Shown piece after piece: positions 46,101 through 56,618 of a stretch of DNA of 64,000 nt. Position numbers and translations under genes: made by a program. Each line of letters starts with the position of its first letter. Within the stretch, counting starts at the first letter, position 1. The notes under the pieces are model-generated. The model was given only the letters and a program-made list of their open reading frames with translations, was not told where the DNA came from and made no database searches. This DNA is from Simmondsia chinensis (taxonomy: Eukaryota > Streptophyta > Magnoliopsida > Caryophyllales > Simmondsiaceae), in assembly GCA_018398585.1 (NCBI GenBank), contig JAGTTD010000015.1, positions 3,849,001 to 3,913,000 of the forward strand, given 5' to 3'.

Positions 46101-46610
46101 TAGAGGTGTATTTTGAGCTGAGCTCAGCCTGAGTTCATCAAGCTCGAGACTTGGCTTGTTTACACTTATATCAGCTTGGGCTTGGCGTAGAACTTGTCAG
46201 AAACTTCAAGCTTGAGCTTGACTTGTTAAAGGCTCAGGTCCAGCTCATTAAGGGCTTCGGCCTGGTTCGACATGGCTGAGCTCGAATACCAGCTCGCTGG
46301 ATTTAAGCTTGGGATTTTTAGGCTTATTTAACCTCAATTGAAACTCGTTTGGGCTCGTTTGGGCTCGTTTAGGCTCACGCTTGGCTTTTTAGCCTCAAAT
46401 TTGGCTTTATTAGACATATTTAAGCTTAATAAATTGGATTAAGATAGGCTCGTTTAGACTCATTGAGAAGCAGGAGCATACGTGCGTGAGCCTTATTACG
46501 CGTAGGATTGACTCGACCAGCAAAACAAGTCGGCACAGCTCAATCTTAAAATAAGCTAAACTTCTCGAGATTTATGTCTTGCAAGCTGGCTTGGTTAATG
46601 TACACCGCTA
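46101..46610. mobile_element. hAT-type MITE, GAGCTGAGCTC family, copy 5
   Basis: The termini TAGAGGTGTATTTTGAGC and TTAATGTACACCGCTA are inverted repeats. The 8-bp duplication CCAGCATC (46093-46100 and 46611-46618) is perfect. The interior is rich in GCTCGTTTGGGCTCG and AGCTTGAGCTTG motifs. 510 bp, non-coding. Confidence 0.85.
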
Positions 46611-46618
46611 CCAGCATC

Positions 46619-47366
46619 TAAGGCTGAAAGCGAGCTCACCCACTCGGGGGTGTCATACATCCTCACCGCCCAGGTCCACTATTAGTGTTAATGGCATTTA
46701 TAAGTGTAAGGGATATATTTATATATGTTTTTGGCTGGATTGTAAAGTGAGCAAGAAAGAGTGAAAATATTGTAGCCCTCGATTAATATTAGTGAATAGT
46801 ATTGCTCTCCGTCCGTGGATGTAGGCTTTGGCTGAACCATGTAAATTCCAGTGTTCAAATTCTCCCCCTTTCCCTTTCAATTTGTGTTTGCTATTTTTGA
46901 TTTGTGGTTCGGTAAATTCGTAGGTGGTTCTAACACATTTGTCATTGTTGAGTCTGATTGTAAGGAAGCCTTTCAACTTCTTAACAACAAAGCTATTATT
47001 CAATATCGTTTATATTTCCATTACACCGCATAGTTAGGTTCTTTATAATTGAAATCATAATTAACACAACAATAAAGACACGATAAAATGAATCATTTCA
47101 ATAGAATATTGCAAAGATGTTCATTTTAGTAAAATGTAAGATGTCAAACTTAAAAGTATAAGCTAATAACAAAAAATGAGCACAGATCTAACACCACAGT
47201 GAAACATAAAGGACCCTTTGGTTTATTGATCTTGATCATGTGTTTCATGCACGCAGGGTCAGATATAACTCCAAACAACCGTTTGAAACCCCCAAATTTT
47301 AAGGGCTGTAATTTTTAAAGTATCAATTGTTATATTAATAAATTTTATGATTAAAACTTTTATAAT
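46619..47366. other. Intergenic DNA, no gene seen
   Basis: Short open frames here lack codon structure or domains. Confidence 0.4.
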
Positions 47367-47563
47367 GAGTAATTCTATACGGTGCGAAGCCAGACCACAC
47401 AAAATCGCAGAAACTGACGTGGAAGGTGACGTCATCCCCTGACGTGGAAGGTGCGGGCAGCGGGTCGGGTAAATGAAAAACAATCCTACGGGGGATGACG
47501 TCAACTTGTACGTTAGCTCGTGCGATTTCGTGTGGTCTGGCTTCGCAACGTGTAGAATTACTC
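47367..47563. mobile_element. Mutator-type MITE with ~43-bp TIRs and 9-bp TSD
   Basis: The left GAGTAATTCTATACGGTGCG and its right inverse CGCAACGTGTAGAATTACTC extend into ~43-bp arms (AAGCCAGACCACAC). The 9-bp duplication TTTTATAAT (47358-47366 and 47564-47572) is perfect. 197 bp. The centre has two TGACGTGGAAGGTG repeats and a TGACGTCA-like core. Confidence 0.9.
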
Positions 47564-47668
47564 TTTTATAATTTACTGTTTATTAGTATTATTTTTTTTA
47601 AGAAAAACATTATTATATATGAAAGGTCTCGTTTAAAACTTCCGCTTGTGCCCCAAAAATGTGGCCCC

Positions 47669-49085
47669 AAAGGTTTCATTTTGGTCACCAAAGTGATCAG
47701 AAATGGACAACTTAGTCACCCAACTCAAAATTTAAAAGATTTAGCAACCCAACTTTTAAACAATGTTCCATTTGGTTACCCAAGTTATTTAAAATTGGAT
47801 AGGTTAGTCACTTAACTCAAATTTTAGAAGATTTGGTCGCCCAATTCCTAATAAAAATCACGTTTAGTCACCTAAGTGATTTAAAATTAATTAACTTCAC
47901 TGCTTAAATAAAAAAAATAACAAATTTGATGACATTTTTTGAATTACTTATTTCATTGCTTTCTAATTTTGTAACTTTATTGAAGTTTATCCATCATTTT
48001 TTCTTCAAAATAGTTTTTTATCTTTTATTTTGTAATCAAATTAGTCCTTATTTAATCGTTAATATGGGTAAAAGTTAAAAGATAAATAATTAATTTTGTC
48101 ATAAAATAAAATATGAAAACTATTTTAAACAAAAAATAAAATAATTTAAATATATTTATAATTATAAAAAACTAAAAAATTAAAATATTTATCTAAATTA
48201 AATACTTTATTAAAACTTCCCCCCAAATTAATAAAAAAAATCAAATTCCCCCAAATCCATTTTGAATGAACAACCCCTCCCTCCTAAAATCCATTTTCCT
48301 GCAAATTTTGTATTTTATAATATTTTTATATATAAATCTTTTGGTACTATGTACCTCTTTTTTCTATTGTAAAAAAAAAAAAAGAGAACCACTTTATTTA
48401 AAAAAATATTAATTAGTGGAAGCAATTTTTATTGATATTGTTTAATAGTTTATAATTCATCTTTTTTGATATTTTGATATTGTTAGAAATGTGGATATTT
48501 ACGCCCTTCACACACAAAAAAAAAATTAGCAAAAGATTATAAATATTAGAATATCAATGCATATTGTCAAAAAATTATTTAAAATAGCCATAACTGCTCA
48601 AAAGAAATTCATATATTTGTAATTTATTGTGTCCTATAAATTTTAGTGCTCCAATTAAAAATATTTTATATTTGTGCAGTTTGGTAATAAATTTTATCAA
48701 TTTAAAAATATGTAAGTCATTAAAATTTTTAGAAGTATTAAATTTGATATTTTTATATTTGAGCGATGAATTTTATCATTTTAAATCACGTTAGTGATCA
48801 AAATAGATTTTTTAAAGTTGGATAATAGAGTTTTTATAAAATTTGATTTGGGTGATCAACTTGTCCATTTTAAACTATTTCGGTGACTAAATGAGATTCT
48901 AGTTAAGAGTTGAGTGACCAAATCTTCTAAAATTTGAGTTGAGTGACTAACTTGTCCAATTTTAAATGACTTGGGTGATTAAATGGAACATTTTTTAAGA
49001 GTTGAGTGACTAAATTTTTCAAGTTTTAAGTGAGGTGACTAACTTTTCTATTTTTGATCACTTTGGTGACCAAAATGAGACTTTT
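47669..49085. repeat. 1.4-kb foldback element, TTTGGTCACCAAAGTGA type
   Basis: Left arm 47669-47910 (TTCATTTTGGTCACCAAAGT, then GACAACTTAGTCACCCAACT) is the inverse of right arm 48780-49085 (GAGTTGAGTGACTAACTTGT, then TTTGGTGACCAAAATGAGA). Each arm repeats a ~60-70-bp submotif three to four times. The loop is AT-rich. No flanking duplication was found. Confidence 0.7.
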
Positions 49086-49686
49086 ATCGTATTGTAATTT
49101 TAGTTATATTTATATAATGAGCACGTTACGTTCGATAAATTTAGTTGAATATAGTTATAATAAATGTAAAGAAAGATAACTTTAGATATTAGTCAAATAA
49201 CATTTGTTATAGTAAATTTCTGAATAACATAAACATTTATAGTTTACAAATTAATTATTATAATTTGTTAATAATAGTAAATCATTCGACTGAACTAAAG
49301 TATATTTTAAGCTACAATTACAACTGTAAATGTAACTTATGGATTCAAAATTAGCACCTCGGTGAGCCAAAACAAGGTGGACAGAGCTCATAGTTTGCTG
49401 AGTTGGGTTTGCCTTCAACCGAGCCCAACAGGGCTCGAGTTGAAAATTTCCAAGCTCAGCAAGCTTCAATCAAAGTTTAGTCAAACAAAATGTAGATGCT
49501 CTAAATCAATTTCGAGTCAAGTAAATAGATTCATTTACAACCCTTTTCTTATTATAAAATTCTATGTACACCAAGTAGTACAAAAGTCGCTTTTTTTTTT
49601 TTTCTTCTTTTGATATGAATGAAAATCTTGAGTTGATGTACAAGAAACTCGACTCCACTTTAATTATCGTCATCATTTGGATCATC
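49086..49686. other. Intergenic DNA, no gene seen
   Basis: AT-rich with a short GAGCCC/GGGCTC-containing piece near 49410-49470 that may be a remnant of the hAT MITE family. A T-run at 49591-49602. Confidence 0.35.
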
Positions 49687-50817
49687 TTAGTCTCCAAAAT
49701 CGTGATTCGATTGTTGACAGTAGAAAACAATCTCTCCCTCTTCAGCGTGCAAAATTTCTTCAGCAACATCCCCGAGTTCGAACTCGTCCTTTAGCACCAA
49801 ATGATCTAAACTTTGAGAGTGCATTTGCAAATCTATACAAATTATTCGAATTGGATTGACGACTATACAATGAACTATCATATTGCTAAGAAACCTACTA
49901 AATTGAAAGCTTATATTAATCGGAAAAGACACAGAAATCATTTTATACTCTGACACAACCCTCATGCGAGTGCCTATTGTACTTAAAACATATACAAGAG
50001 TGGGAGTTGTTAAGATTCGAACTCATGATCTCTCAGTCAACAAGGCTCAAGTGCCATGTAAAAGGAACCTACCATCTTAAATAACTTAAGCCTTTAAGCG
50101 AAGGTAAGAAACAACATTTCACATACAGACAAGGCTAGTTCCGAGATCTTAGTGTCTAGATCAAGTTTGGGTAGCAGACCCGTTTTTATGACGAGAGTAT
50201 CGAAGGTAGCTTAATCACGCCTCGAATAATTCCCTTTATATTATAATACTACCTAGTATACGAGCCCTTTTGTATTATACATGTATTTATAATGTGTCAT
50301 ACATAGGTCTTTATTTCTCCACGTTATAAGTGATGATGCACATTAAAAGCACACTAATAATATATCAAGTCAAGTTTTTGAGTCACCTTCTTGCTGCCTC
50401 CTTTTTAATCTCTTCTTTTCCCGCTCTACTTCCATTGGATCCGCTTGATTACCCTACAAAACATACTAGGAAATCAAATCGATATCGTAATCTAGACACG
50501 TCTTTTAAGGTAAAATAACTTAAATGAAGTATTACAATATGATCATGAAGCATCGTTTCTTCCGCCTTCAATATCGTGATTGCGAAACGCTTCTTTAACA
50601 TGGCAACTCGTAACGCCTTTTCTTGACGAACCTCCTCCTCGAGTGTCCCCTCGAGGGTTTGCTTCTCACCCAAAACTCGAGAGGACTTGCTTTCAACATC
50701 CTTAACGGAATGTAATTCAGTACCACAAATCTTAACTTTGTCACGAGGCAATCGCTTCACAAAATTACATGTCATAGTTGTGATATTTTGCTCCAAGTCC
50801 TTGCAAAATCCTAACAC
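49687..50817 (-). pseudogene. GTE-like C-terminal pseudogene, inverted relative
   Basis: On minus, EKALRVAMLKKRFAITILKA (near 50600) matches exon 4 of the gene at 43408-45662. A segment at about 50390-50445 reads NQADPMEVEREKKRLKRRQQ, like its exon 5. At 49690-49850 DEFELGDVAEEILHAEEGEI matches its exon 7. The exon 6 equivalent and the first part of exon 7 are missing. The upstream 66 residues (LEQNITTMTCNFVKRLPRDK) have no counterpart in the plus-strand gene. It is probably non-coding now. The two copies are in opposite orientation 4 kb apart, as after an inverted duplication. Confidence 0.7.
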
Positions 50818-50849
50818 AATTTGACATAATAGACTTAGACTTCTAGCTA

Positions 50850-51370
50850 TTCAAGAAAGATCAATGTTAACAAAAAATAGGAAAACATAATAAATATTAG
50901 ACTATCAACAATTCAAGAGAAACGCCACCATCAATGAAAAAAAGGAAAGCATAATAAGCTTCAGATTATTGGCAGTTCAAGAAAGGCCAACATCACCTGA
51001 AAACAAGAAAATACGATACCGATGACTCAAGAAAGGTCAACATCAATGAAAACAACAAAACATAATAGATTTTAGACTAACAGTAGTTCAAGAAAGATCA
51101 ACATCGACTGAAAACAAGAATACATAGTAAACTTTAGACTATCAGCAATTCAAGAAAGATCAATGTCAAATGTAAACAAGAAAACATGATAAACTTTAGA
51201 CTACGACCGATTCAAGAAAGAGCAATATTGACAAAAAAACAAGAAAACATAATAAACTTTACACTACCAACGTTCAAGAAAGATGCAATCGACCGAAAAC
51301 ATAAAACATAATTTACTTTACGCTACCAACAATTCAAGAAAGATCAAACATCAACTGAAAATAAGAAAAA
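50850..51370. repeat. ~60-bp minisatellite, about nine units
   Basis: Units follow the pattern GAAAACATAATAAACTTTAG, ACTATCAGCAATTCAAGAAA, GATCAACATCAACTGAAAACA. One more unit continues at 55608-55657 beyond the inserted elements (AGACATTAAACTACCAGG and CAAGAAAGATCAACATCAAC), so the array was split by insertion. Confidence 0.75.
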
Positions 51371-51972
51371 CCATGGGGCGGGGCGTGTACGGGAGGTGCC
51401 TCCTCCATACCCGTGCCCGCCACCCAAATCCTATACACGTACTCTCTCCATTACCCGGCACAGGTATGAAGTGGATACCCATACCCGTCGTATTACCCGA
51501 GGGTATCCATTACCTGCCCCGTACCCTCCCGAATGTGCGTAGAAAACGATTAACTATACTCGTTCATATTAGTTATTTAATACTATTTTTAAAAACCAAT
51601 TATATTTTTGTTGTTGTTATTGATAAATAATTTGGATTATTGAATTTAAGCACGTGTTTTTAATTTGAAAGTTAATTATATAGAAAATAAAGCGGGTATG
51701 GTGGATACAAGGTGGGATGGGGCGGGTATGGAGCAGGGCGGGGCGGATACAAAACTATACCCATTCCCCCCCCCCCCCCCCCCATACCTGTGGCAGGTAC
51801 GGGGGTACACCCAACTTGATACAAATATTACCGAGGATGATACACATAATCGTGCCACATCATCAGCCCTGGGGGACACCTCATCCCTACACCTCATCTC
51901 TATACTCTAGTATAAATAAGTGGGTAGTTAGAGATATTATTAGCGTGTATGAGTGATGTGTATTGATCTTTA

Positions 51973-52364
51973 TGATACAGAGATCTTAATTTCCAAATTC
52001 AAACAAGTAACGAAGAGTTAGAGTATGAGCGAGAAGAAGAAATAGATAGAATTAGAGGGAGAAGAAGAAGATAGAGAGGGAGAAGATTCATTAATTTCTT
52101 TGATGATTCTAAACCCATACATCATTGCCTATTTATAATGGAATTATTCTAATTAAAGAATTTGCAAGAAATTACATAAAAAGAGCAATTGAATTGAGAA
52201 ATATCTGAAAATATCTGCATTTAGGCCAACCAATTCTGTTAGCTGTTGATTTAGGCGCCAAAGAGTAACCGCTTTTCCCGCCATATCCGACTCTCACGGC
52301 CGCCACTTTGTAATACTTGAATTTGTTTGTGTTTTTGTGTATTTTATTAATTTGAACTGTATCA
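51973..52364 (-). repeat. 3' LTR of the gag-only element
   Basis: 392 bp, TG...CA ends, nearly identical to 54986-55376. A GA-rich tract (GAGGGAGAAGAAGAAGATAG) is internal. Confidence 0.9.
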
Positions 52365-52407
52365 ATACTTCCCCCCTGAAGTCACCCTTGTCCTCAAGGG
52401 TGAAGAA

Positions 52408-54075
52408 CTAGTATGTCTTGGTTGGGGATTTTAATGATACCTTCAAGACACTTCCTTCCTTGGCAAACTCTTCCATTTGATGGACCCTTGTTGTAGCTTG
52501 GTTACAGTGATTTACCATTATGGAGGTAGAAGGGCCAAGCTTATAATAAGTATCAGGTGGTCTACCACGATCAAACCACCCTCGCCAAGCTTTAATACCT
52601 TCCATGGTTCTTGTGATTGAATTGTTGTAGCAATCAAGGAAGCTCAATATCAATGTCCTGCACCTAAAACTCACTGAAGACCAATAATATTGCAGTTGCG
52701 TCAATGGGTCTTTAGTGTTCAAACTGAGAGTGTATAGCTCAAGGTTCTTGGACCAAGCAGTACTGCTTCTAACATTAAATGAAACTAACTGAATGAGATG
52801 ACAATTCAGTATATTAGGGTCCATTATCCCAAGTGCCTCTTGCAACATATCCAAATGTGTGCACTCACATGTACTTTCTCGAGCATCTTGTGTGTTGTTT
52901 TTATTCCAGATGTGAGCTGGTCTTGATTTCCGTGATATAGTCACCATTAGTTCTTCATATAAATTGCTTCCCATAAGAAAATCCAGTCCGCTTAAACACC
53001 AAGGGGCATATATTTGGAAATGAGTTACCTCTCTAGCAAGATGGATTGATGTTTTCCTTTTGCAAATAACCAATACTCCAAAATCTGCTACTGACATTGT
53101 CCTCAAAATTATTGTTGGGCCTGCAGCTGTCCTGGTGATCTGATCTGCAGAGTTTTCACACCAAAAGCCTTGAACACCTTTCACTTTCCAAGTTTGATGA
53201 TGCACTAGGATATTGACCACTCCAATAGCCTCAACTATTGCTTCAACGTTGCTCTCTGAATTTCTGATTTCACAATTGCTAACTGCTTGCTGCAGCAAGT
53301 TGATGCTTTGGGACAAACCCTCTTGATGCTTGCATTCTACTTGAACAATCACCACTTCACTCCTCCTATTTGTCTTTGTAAGCTCAGCCTTTCTTCCTTC
53401 CAGCTCCAATTCTTGCTGCTGTAGTCCTTGTGTTGTTGATTTTACCAAAGTCAGATGCACTTTGGGCAGCAACACTTCAGGAGGTCTTATTTCATGATAC
53501 TCCTTTGCATTTTGTTCCACCTCTTTGTAGTGTACATGGTATGTTTTCCCCACCAGTATGTTGTCAGCTATAACTTGTAAGAGATCTGCAACTGGACAAT
53601 ATAAATCTCTGCCCTGAAATGCAGCTGGACTAGCATTGCAGCCAAGAATCCCAATATCTGATATTGTGTGTGTATCTGCAGCAGTAGTAGCCTTGGCACT
53701 GCAAAAATCAGTAAATTCAGATGCATTTAGTTCCTGCACTTGCTCAAATTCTAGCAAGACAGGCAGCTTGTCATGTGCGTGCATTGATTGAAGTTCCATC
53801 TCAGTTGCTTGGCTTGCATTTGGGTCCTGTTCTTGTTCACTTCTCAGCTGCTGCTTCTGAGGAAATGCCTCTTTAATCTGCTGATCATCACTCTCACTTA
53901 GATTGTTGGTCTCATACCCTTGTCTAATCTCAACAACTTGACTTGCTTGCAAATCAAATTTGTAGCTGACTTTTAGATGCATATCTAAAAGTAAATACTC
54001 AACTTCATATCTGTGCCTCATCTCATCATTTTCCTTACATGGATAACTAAGATCCTTAGCATCACTCTTCTGCAA
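52408..54075 (-). CDS. Long frame after gag in the gag-only element, degenerate zinc knuckle then unknown region
   Basis: A 555-codon open frame in phase with gag across one stop. Its first 33 residues (ELQKSDAKDLSYPCKENDEM, then RHRYEVEYLLLD) align with the gypsy gag tail ELQxRRxKGLCFNCDEKFSP, GHRC...LLLLD. The CCHC cysteines are mostly lost. The remaining ~520 residues are Gln/Glu/Ser-rich at first (QQIKEAFPQKQQLRSEQEQD), then unlike protease, RT, RNase H or integrase. I do not recognise the region. It may be a filler of former pol or a captured sequence that stayed open because the insertion is young. Whether it is translated is unknown. Confidence 0.5.
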   Translation of the reverse strand: MQKSDAKDLSYPCKENDEMRHRYEVEYLLLDMHLKVSYKFDLQASQVVEIRQGYETNNLSESDDQQIKEAFPQKQQLRSEQEQDPNASQATEMELQSMHAHDKLPVLLEFEQVQELNASEFTDFCSAKATTAADTHTISDIGILGCNASPAAFQGRDLYCPVADLLQVIADNILVGKTYHVHYKEVEQNAKEYHEIRPPEVLLPKVHLTLVKSTTQGLQQQELELEGRKAELTKTNRRSEVVIVQVECKHQEGLSQSINLLQQAVSNCEIRNSESNVEAIVEAIGVVNILVHHQTWKVKGVQGFWCENSADQITRTAAGPTIILRTMSVADFGVLVICKRKTSIHLAREVTHFQIYAPWCLSGLDFLMGSNLYEELMVTISRKSRPAHIWNKNNTQDARESTCECTHLDMLQEALGIMDPNILNCHLIQLVSFNVRSSTAWSKNLELYTLSLNTKDPLTQLQYYWSSVSFRCRTLILSFLDCYNNSITRTMEGIKAWRGWFDRGRPPDTYYKLGPSTSIMVNHCNQATTRVHQMEEFAKEGSVLKVSLKSPTKTY

Positions 54076-54102
54076 TTCAACTCCAGTAAAGCTTCCTTGG
54101 AG

Positions 54103-54833
54103 TCAAGGTGAGTTTGAATCAATAGGGATTTGGTGGGTTTGAGTGGGATATGGTGAATTGTAGGGATTGGTAATGAATTTTTGAGTTTGGGATGTTGGAA
54201 AAGGAGGGGTCTTTGCGTTATTGAGTTGTTTAGCTAAGGCCTCAATCTTAGCTTCAGCAAATTTAGCCAAACACAAAGCATGGTAGAGAATTGTAGGTTG
54301 CATTGATCTAACTTCCAATGCAATTTCTTCCTTTAACCCTTCTATGAAATAGCTAATGAGTTGGGGTTCACACAAATTGGTTTTAGCTGCGATAGTACCA
54401 ACCCATTTTGCCTCAATTTCATCAATTCAAACAAAGGTTCCTCATACCCACTTCCAAAGCTTATCCTAAGAGCTTGCATATATTCGTTCCAATCCGGTTT
54501 ATTCATATCTCCCCTAATTCTTATGAAGTTTTGATGCCATTTGAGGGCCACACTTCTCATGTGACAAGAAGCTAAGTTAACTCTATCTATTCTAGGAGTT
54601 TGTTTACTAGTGAAGAGTTGCTCACATGTACTCAACCAATTACTTACATCATTTCCATAGAACGAGGGAAATTGAACTTTGCTCACCCTAGTTGAGTAGA
54701 GGGTGCTACCATCCATGGAATTGAGCATTTGATCATCAATTTCAGGTTCACTTTGCTGCAAAATTGCTCCAATTCCTCTATCCTTGCTGCCAATCATTGC
54801 TGTCCTCATCCAATCAAGCTTATACTGCATCAC
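54103..54833 (-). pseudogene. Ty3/gypsy-type gag, frameshifted
   Basis: The frame 54833-54342 has VSKVQFPSFYGNDVSNWLST and CEQLF, then LASCHMRSVALKWHQNF, the retrotransposon gag core (FxGxDxxxWLxxxEQxF ... LxGxAxxWxxxF). A shift near 54350-54375 moves to a frame with LISYFIEGLKEEIALEVRSM and ALCLAKFAEAKIEA. This ends at a TGA at 54103, after which the same frame continues into the next feature. Gag forms the particle that packages RNA. This copy would need frameshifting and readthrough to be whole. Confidence 0.82.
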
Positions 54834-54985
54834 AGCAGCCTTACAATCACAAATACAACCCTCCTTGAACTGATTGAATGAACCCTTCTTCGATCAGATC
54901 ATCCTCAGTCTTGGTTCGAATACACTTGTTGCCTTTGAACTCACTTTCAATCCCACAGTCAAGAGGATCGAGGCTCTGATACCAA

Positions 54986-55376
54986 TGATACAGAGATCTT
55001 AATTTCCAAATTCAAACAAGTAACGAAGAGTTAGAGTACGAGGGAGAAGAAGAAATAGATAGAATTAGAGGGAGAAGAAGAAGATAGAGAGAGCGAAGAT
55101 TCATTAATTTCTTTGATGATTCTAACCCATACATCATTGCCTATTTATAATGGAATTATTCTAATTAAGAAATTTGAAAGAAATTACATAAAAAGAGCAA
55201 TTGAATTGAGAAATATCTGAAAATTTCTGCATTTAGGCTAACCAATTCTGTTAGCTGCTGATTTAGGCGCCAAAGAGTAACCGCTTTTCCCGCCATATCC
55301 GACTCTCACGCCCGCCACTTTGTAATACTCGAATTTGTTTGTGTTTTTGTGTATTTTATTAATTTGAACTGTATCA
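54986..55376 (-). repeat. 5' LTR of the gag-only element
   Basis: 391 bp, adjoining the primer binding site on its left. Differs from the other LTR by scattered single bases, for example TACGAGGGAG against TATGAGCGAG. Confidence 0.9.
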
Positions 55377-55645
55377 CTTTATCTCACCCCCTCAATTCTC
55401 TCTAATTCTCACCCCTTCTTTTATGTCTTCCTCCCCCTTCTTACAATCAATATAACATAAACTTTATATTTTGATACTTGATTTGTGTTTGTTAGGTTTG
55501 AATTGTATCACAACCTATACCCACTACCCGCCCCACCTATACCTGTACCTGTCCCAAACGGGGTGGGTATCCACAGGTAAAGGGTTTTACTCGTCTCATT
55601 GCTATCCTAGACATTAAACTACCAGGAACTCAAGAAAGATCAACA

Positions 55646-55891
55646 TCAACCAAAAACTGCTAGAAAAATTTCATAGTAAAATCCCAAAGCTTCATAATAC
55701 ATGTTATTCCTAACAAATACACTAATCATATTTTCCCAAAGCACAACATTTCTCTTAGGAATTTCATCGAACACCTTATATGCGAACCCTAAACTGTACA
55801 AAATACAACAACTACTTAAAATTGCATTCCAAGCATAGACATCTCTCATCGACATTTCATCGAGCACGTAACGGGCCAATTTGGGGGTCAT
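55646..55891 (-). pseudogene. PPR fragment inside LTR copy 2
   Basis: An open frame reads VLDEMSMRDVYAWNAILSSC, then FAYKVFDEIPKRNVVLWENM and ISVFVRNNMYYEAL, nearly two pentatricopeptide motifs of the PLS type. It is longer and cleaner than the copy at 2869-2972. The frame runs through the LTR end (CTAGCA) into the flank before stopping. It is too short to act as an organelle RNA-binding protein, which needs many motifs. Confidence 0.75.
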
Positions 55892-56618
55892 AGCATATGA
55901 AGTAAAATTCGATTAATCAATATGAAATAAGTTTCAAGATGTTAAAAAAAAAAGGACTAATATACATGCATATCAACAAGGGAGAGAGTGATTTGAAAGA
56001 TCTCACAAAGTTATGATATCGCGCCGTGGTAAATGTCACTGTCCTAAAAGACAATTTCGCCGTTGCTCCGATGCACACAGTATAATCAGCGGCCGTCCTC
56101 CAGGATTAACGCGATCCGATTCTTAACGTGCAATCGTTAATTGTCGAGCAGGAGTGCCTCGAACTTTGCCCCAACTCTCACCAAAAGTAGCATCGGGATG
56201 AACAATAGCAGTAGGATGAATGAAACTAGGGTTCCGCGCAACAGATTTCACCTTGGAGAGAGAGATGCTGATAGTGGGCATGTGAGAGAGAGAAAAATAT
56301 GCCCAGAGAGAGATATGGAGAACATATATATATATTAGACTATTGCTTCTCCAATGCCAGTTTTTCAGTTACATACCGTAAATTGGTATTTTATTGCAAT
56401 AATAAAAATGGTTTAATGGCTGAAATAAATGAGACTGCAACAGCCATAAACGGCTAGTGCATTAAATAGGCACGGTAATTTAAGATACAGGCTTTGAACG
56501 ATTATCTTCTGAAAAATAAATATATCCGATAAGAGAAAGTAATAATCCACATTATTTTCTAATGTGTGATAGAACTCCCCTATAAAACTAAAAGTTAGCT
56601 TGTATTATTTTTCTAACA
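55658..56618 (-). mobile_element. Solo-LTR-like element carrying a PPR fragment (copy 2)
   Basis: On + it starts TGCTAGAAAAATTT and ends TTGTATTATTTTTCTAACA, the inverse plan of 2069-2974. The flanking 5-mers AAAAC and AAAAT match at 4 of 5. Shared landmarks in order on minus: AATTGTTAACGATTGCAC-type leader, GGAGGACGGCCGCTG, GTGCATCGGAGCAACGGCGA, CACGGCGCGATATCA and the PPR segment. It inserted into the ~60-bp minisatellite next to the split hAT-like element. 961 bp. Confidence 0.7.

Larger units (their letters stand above)
51973..55376 (-). mobile_element. Gag-only LTR retrotransposon (TR-GAG-like), young
   Basis: 3404 bp flanked by the perfect 5-bp duplication CTTTA (51968-51972 and 55377-55381). 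The LTRs are 51973-52364 and 54986-55376, begin TGATACAGAG on +, end CTGTATCA and differ at only a few bases. On minus, the 5' LTR (right) is followed by TTGGTATCAGAGCC, the initiator-Met PBS. A polypurine AGGGGGGAAGTA precedes the 3' LTR. The interior encodes Ty3/gypsy-type gag and a long extra frame but no pol, so it depends on another element. Confidence 0.93.
51371..55607. mobile_element. hAT-like GC-rich TIR element, copy 3, split by a retrotransposon
   Basis: The left part 51371-51972 starts ATGGGGCGGGGCGTGTACGG and contains GATACCCATACCCG and a C-run at 51768-51783. The right part 55382-55607 ends AAAGGGTTTTACTCGTCTCA then TTGCTATCCTA, the inverse of TAGGATAGCAATGAGACG. The left terminus is eroded, so no duplication is read. 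It sits in the ~60-bp minisatellite and is itself interrupted by the gag-only element 51973-55376. Confidence 0.55.
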
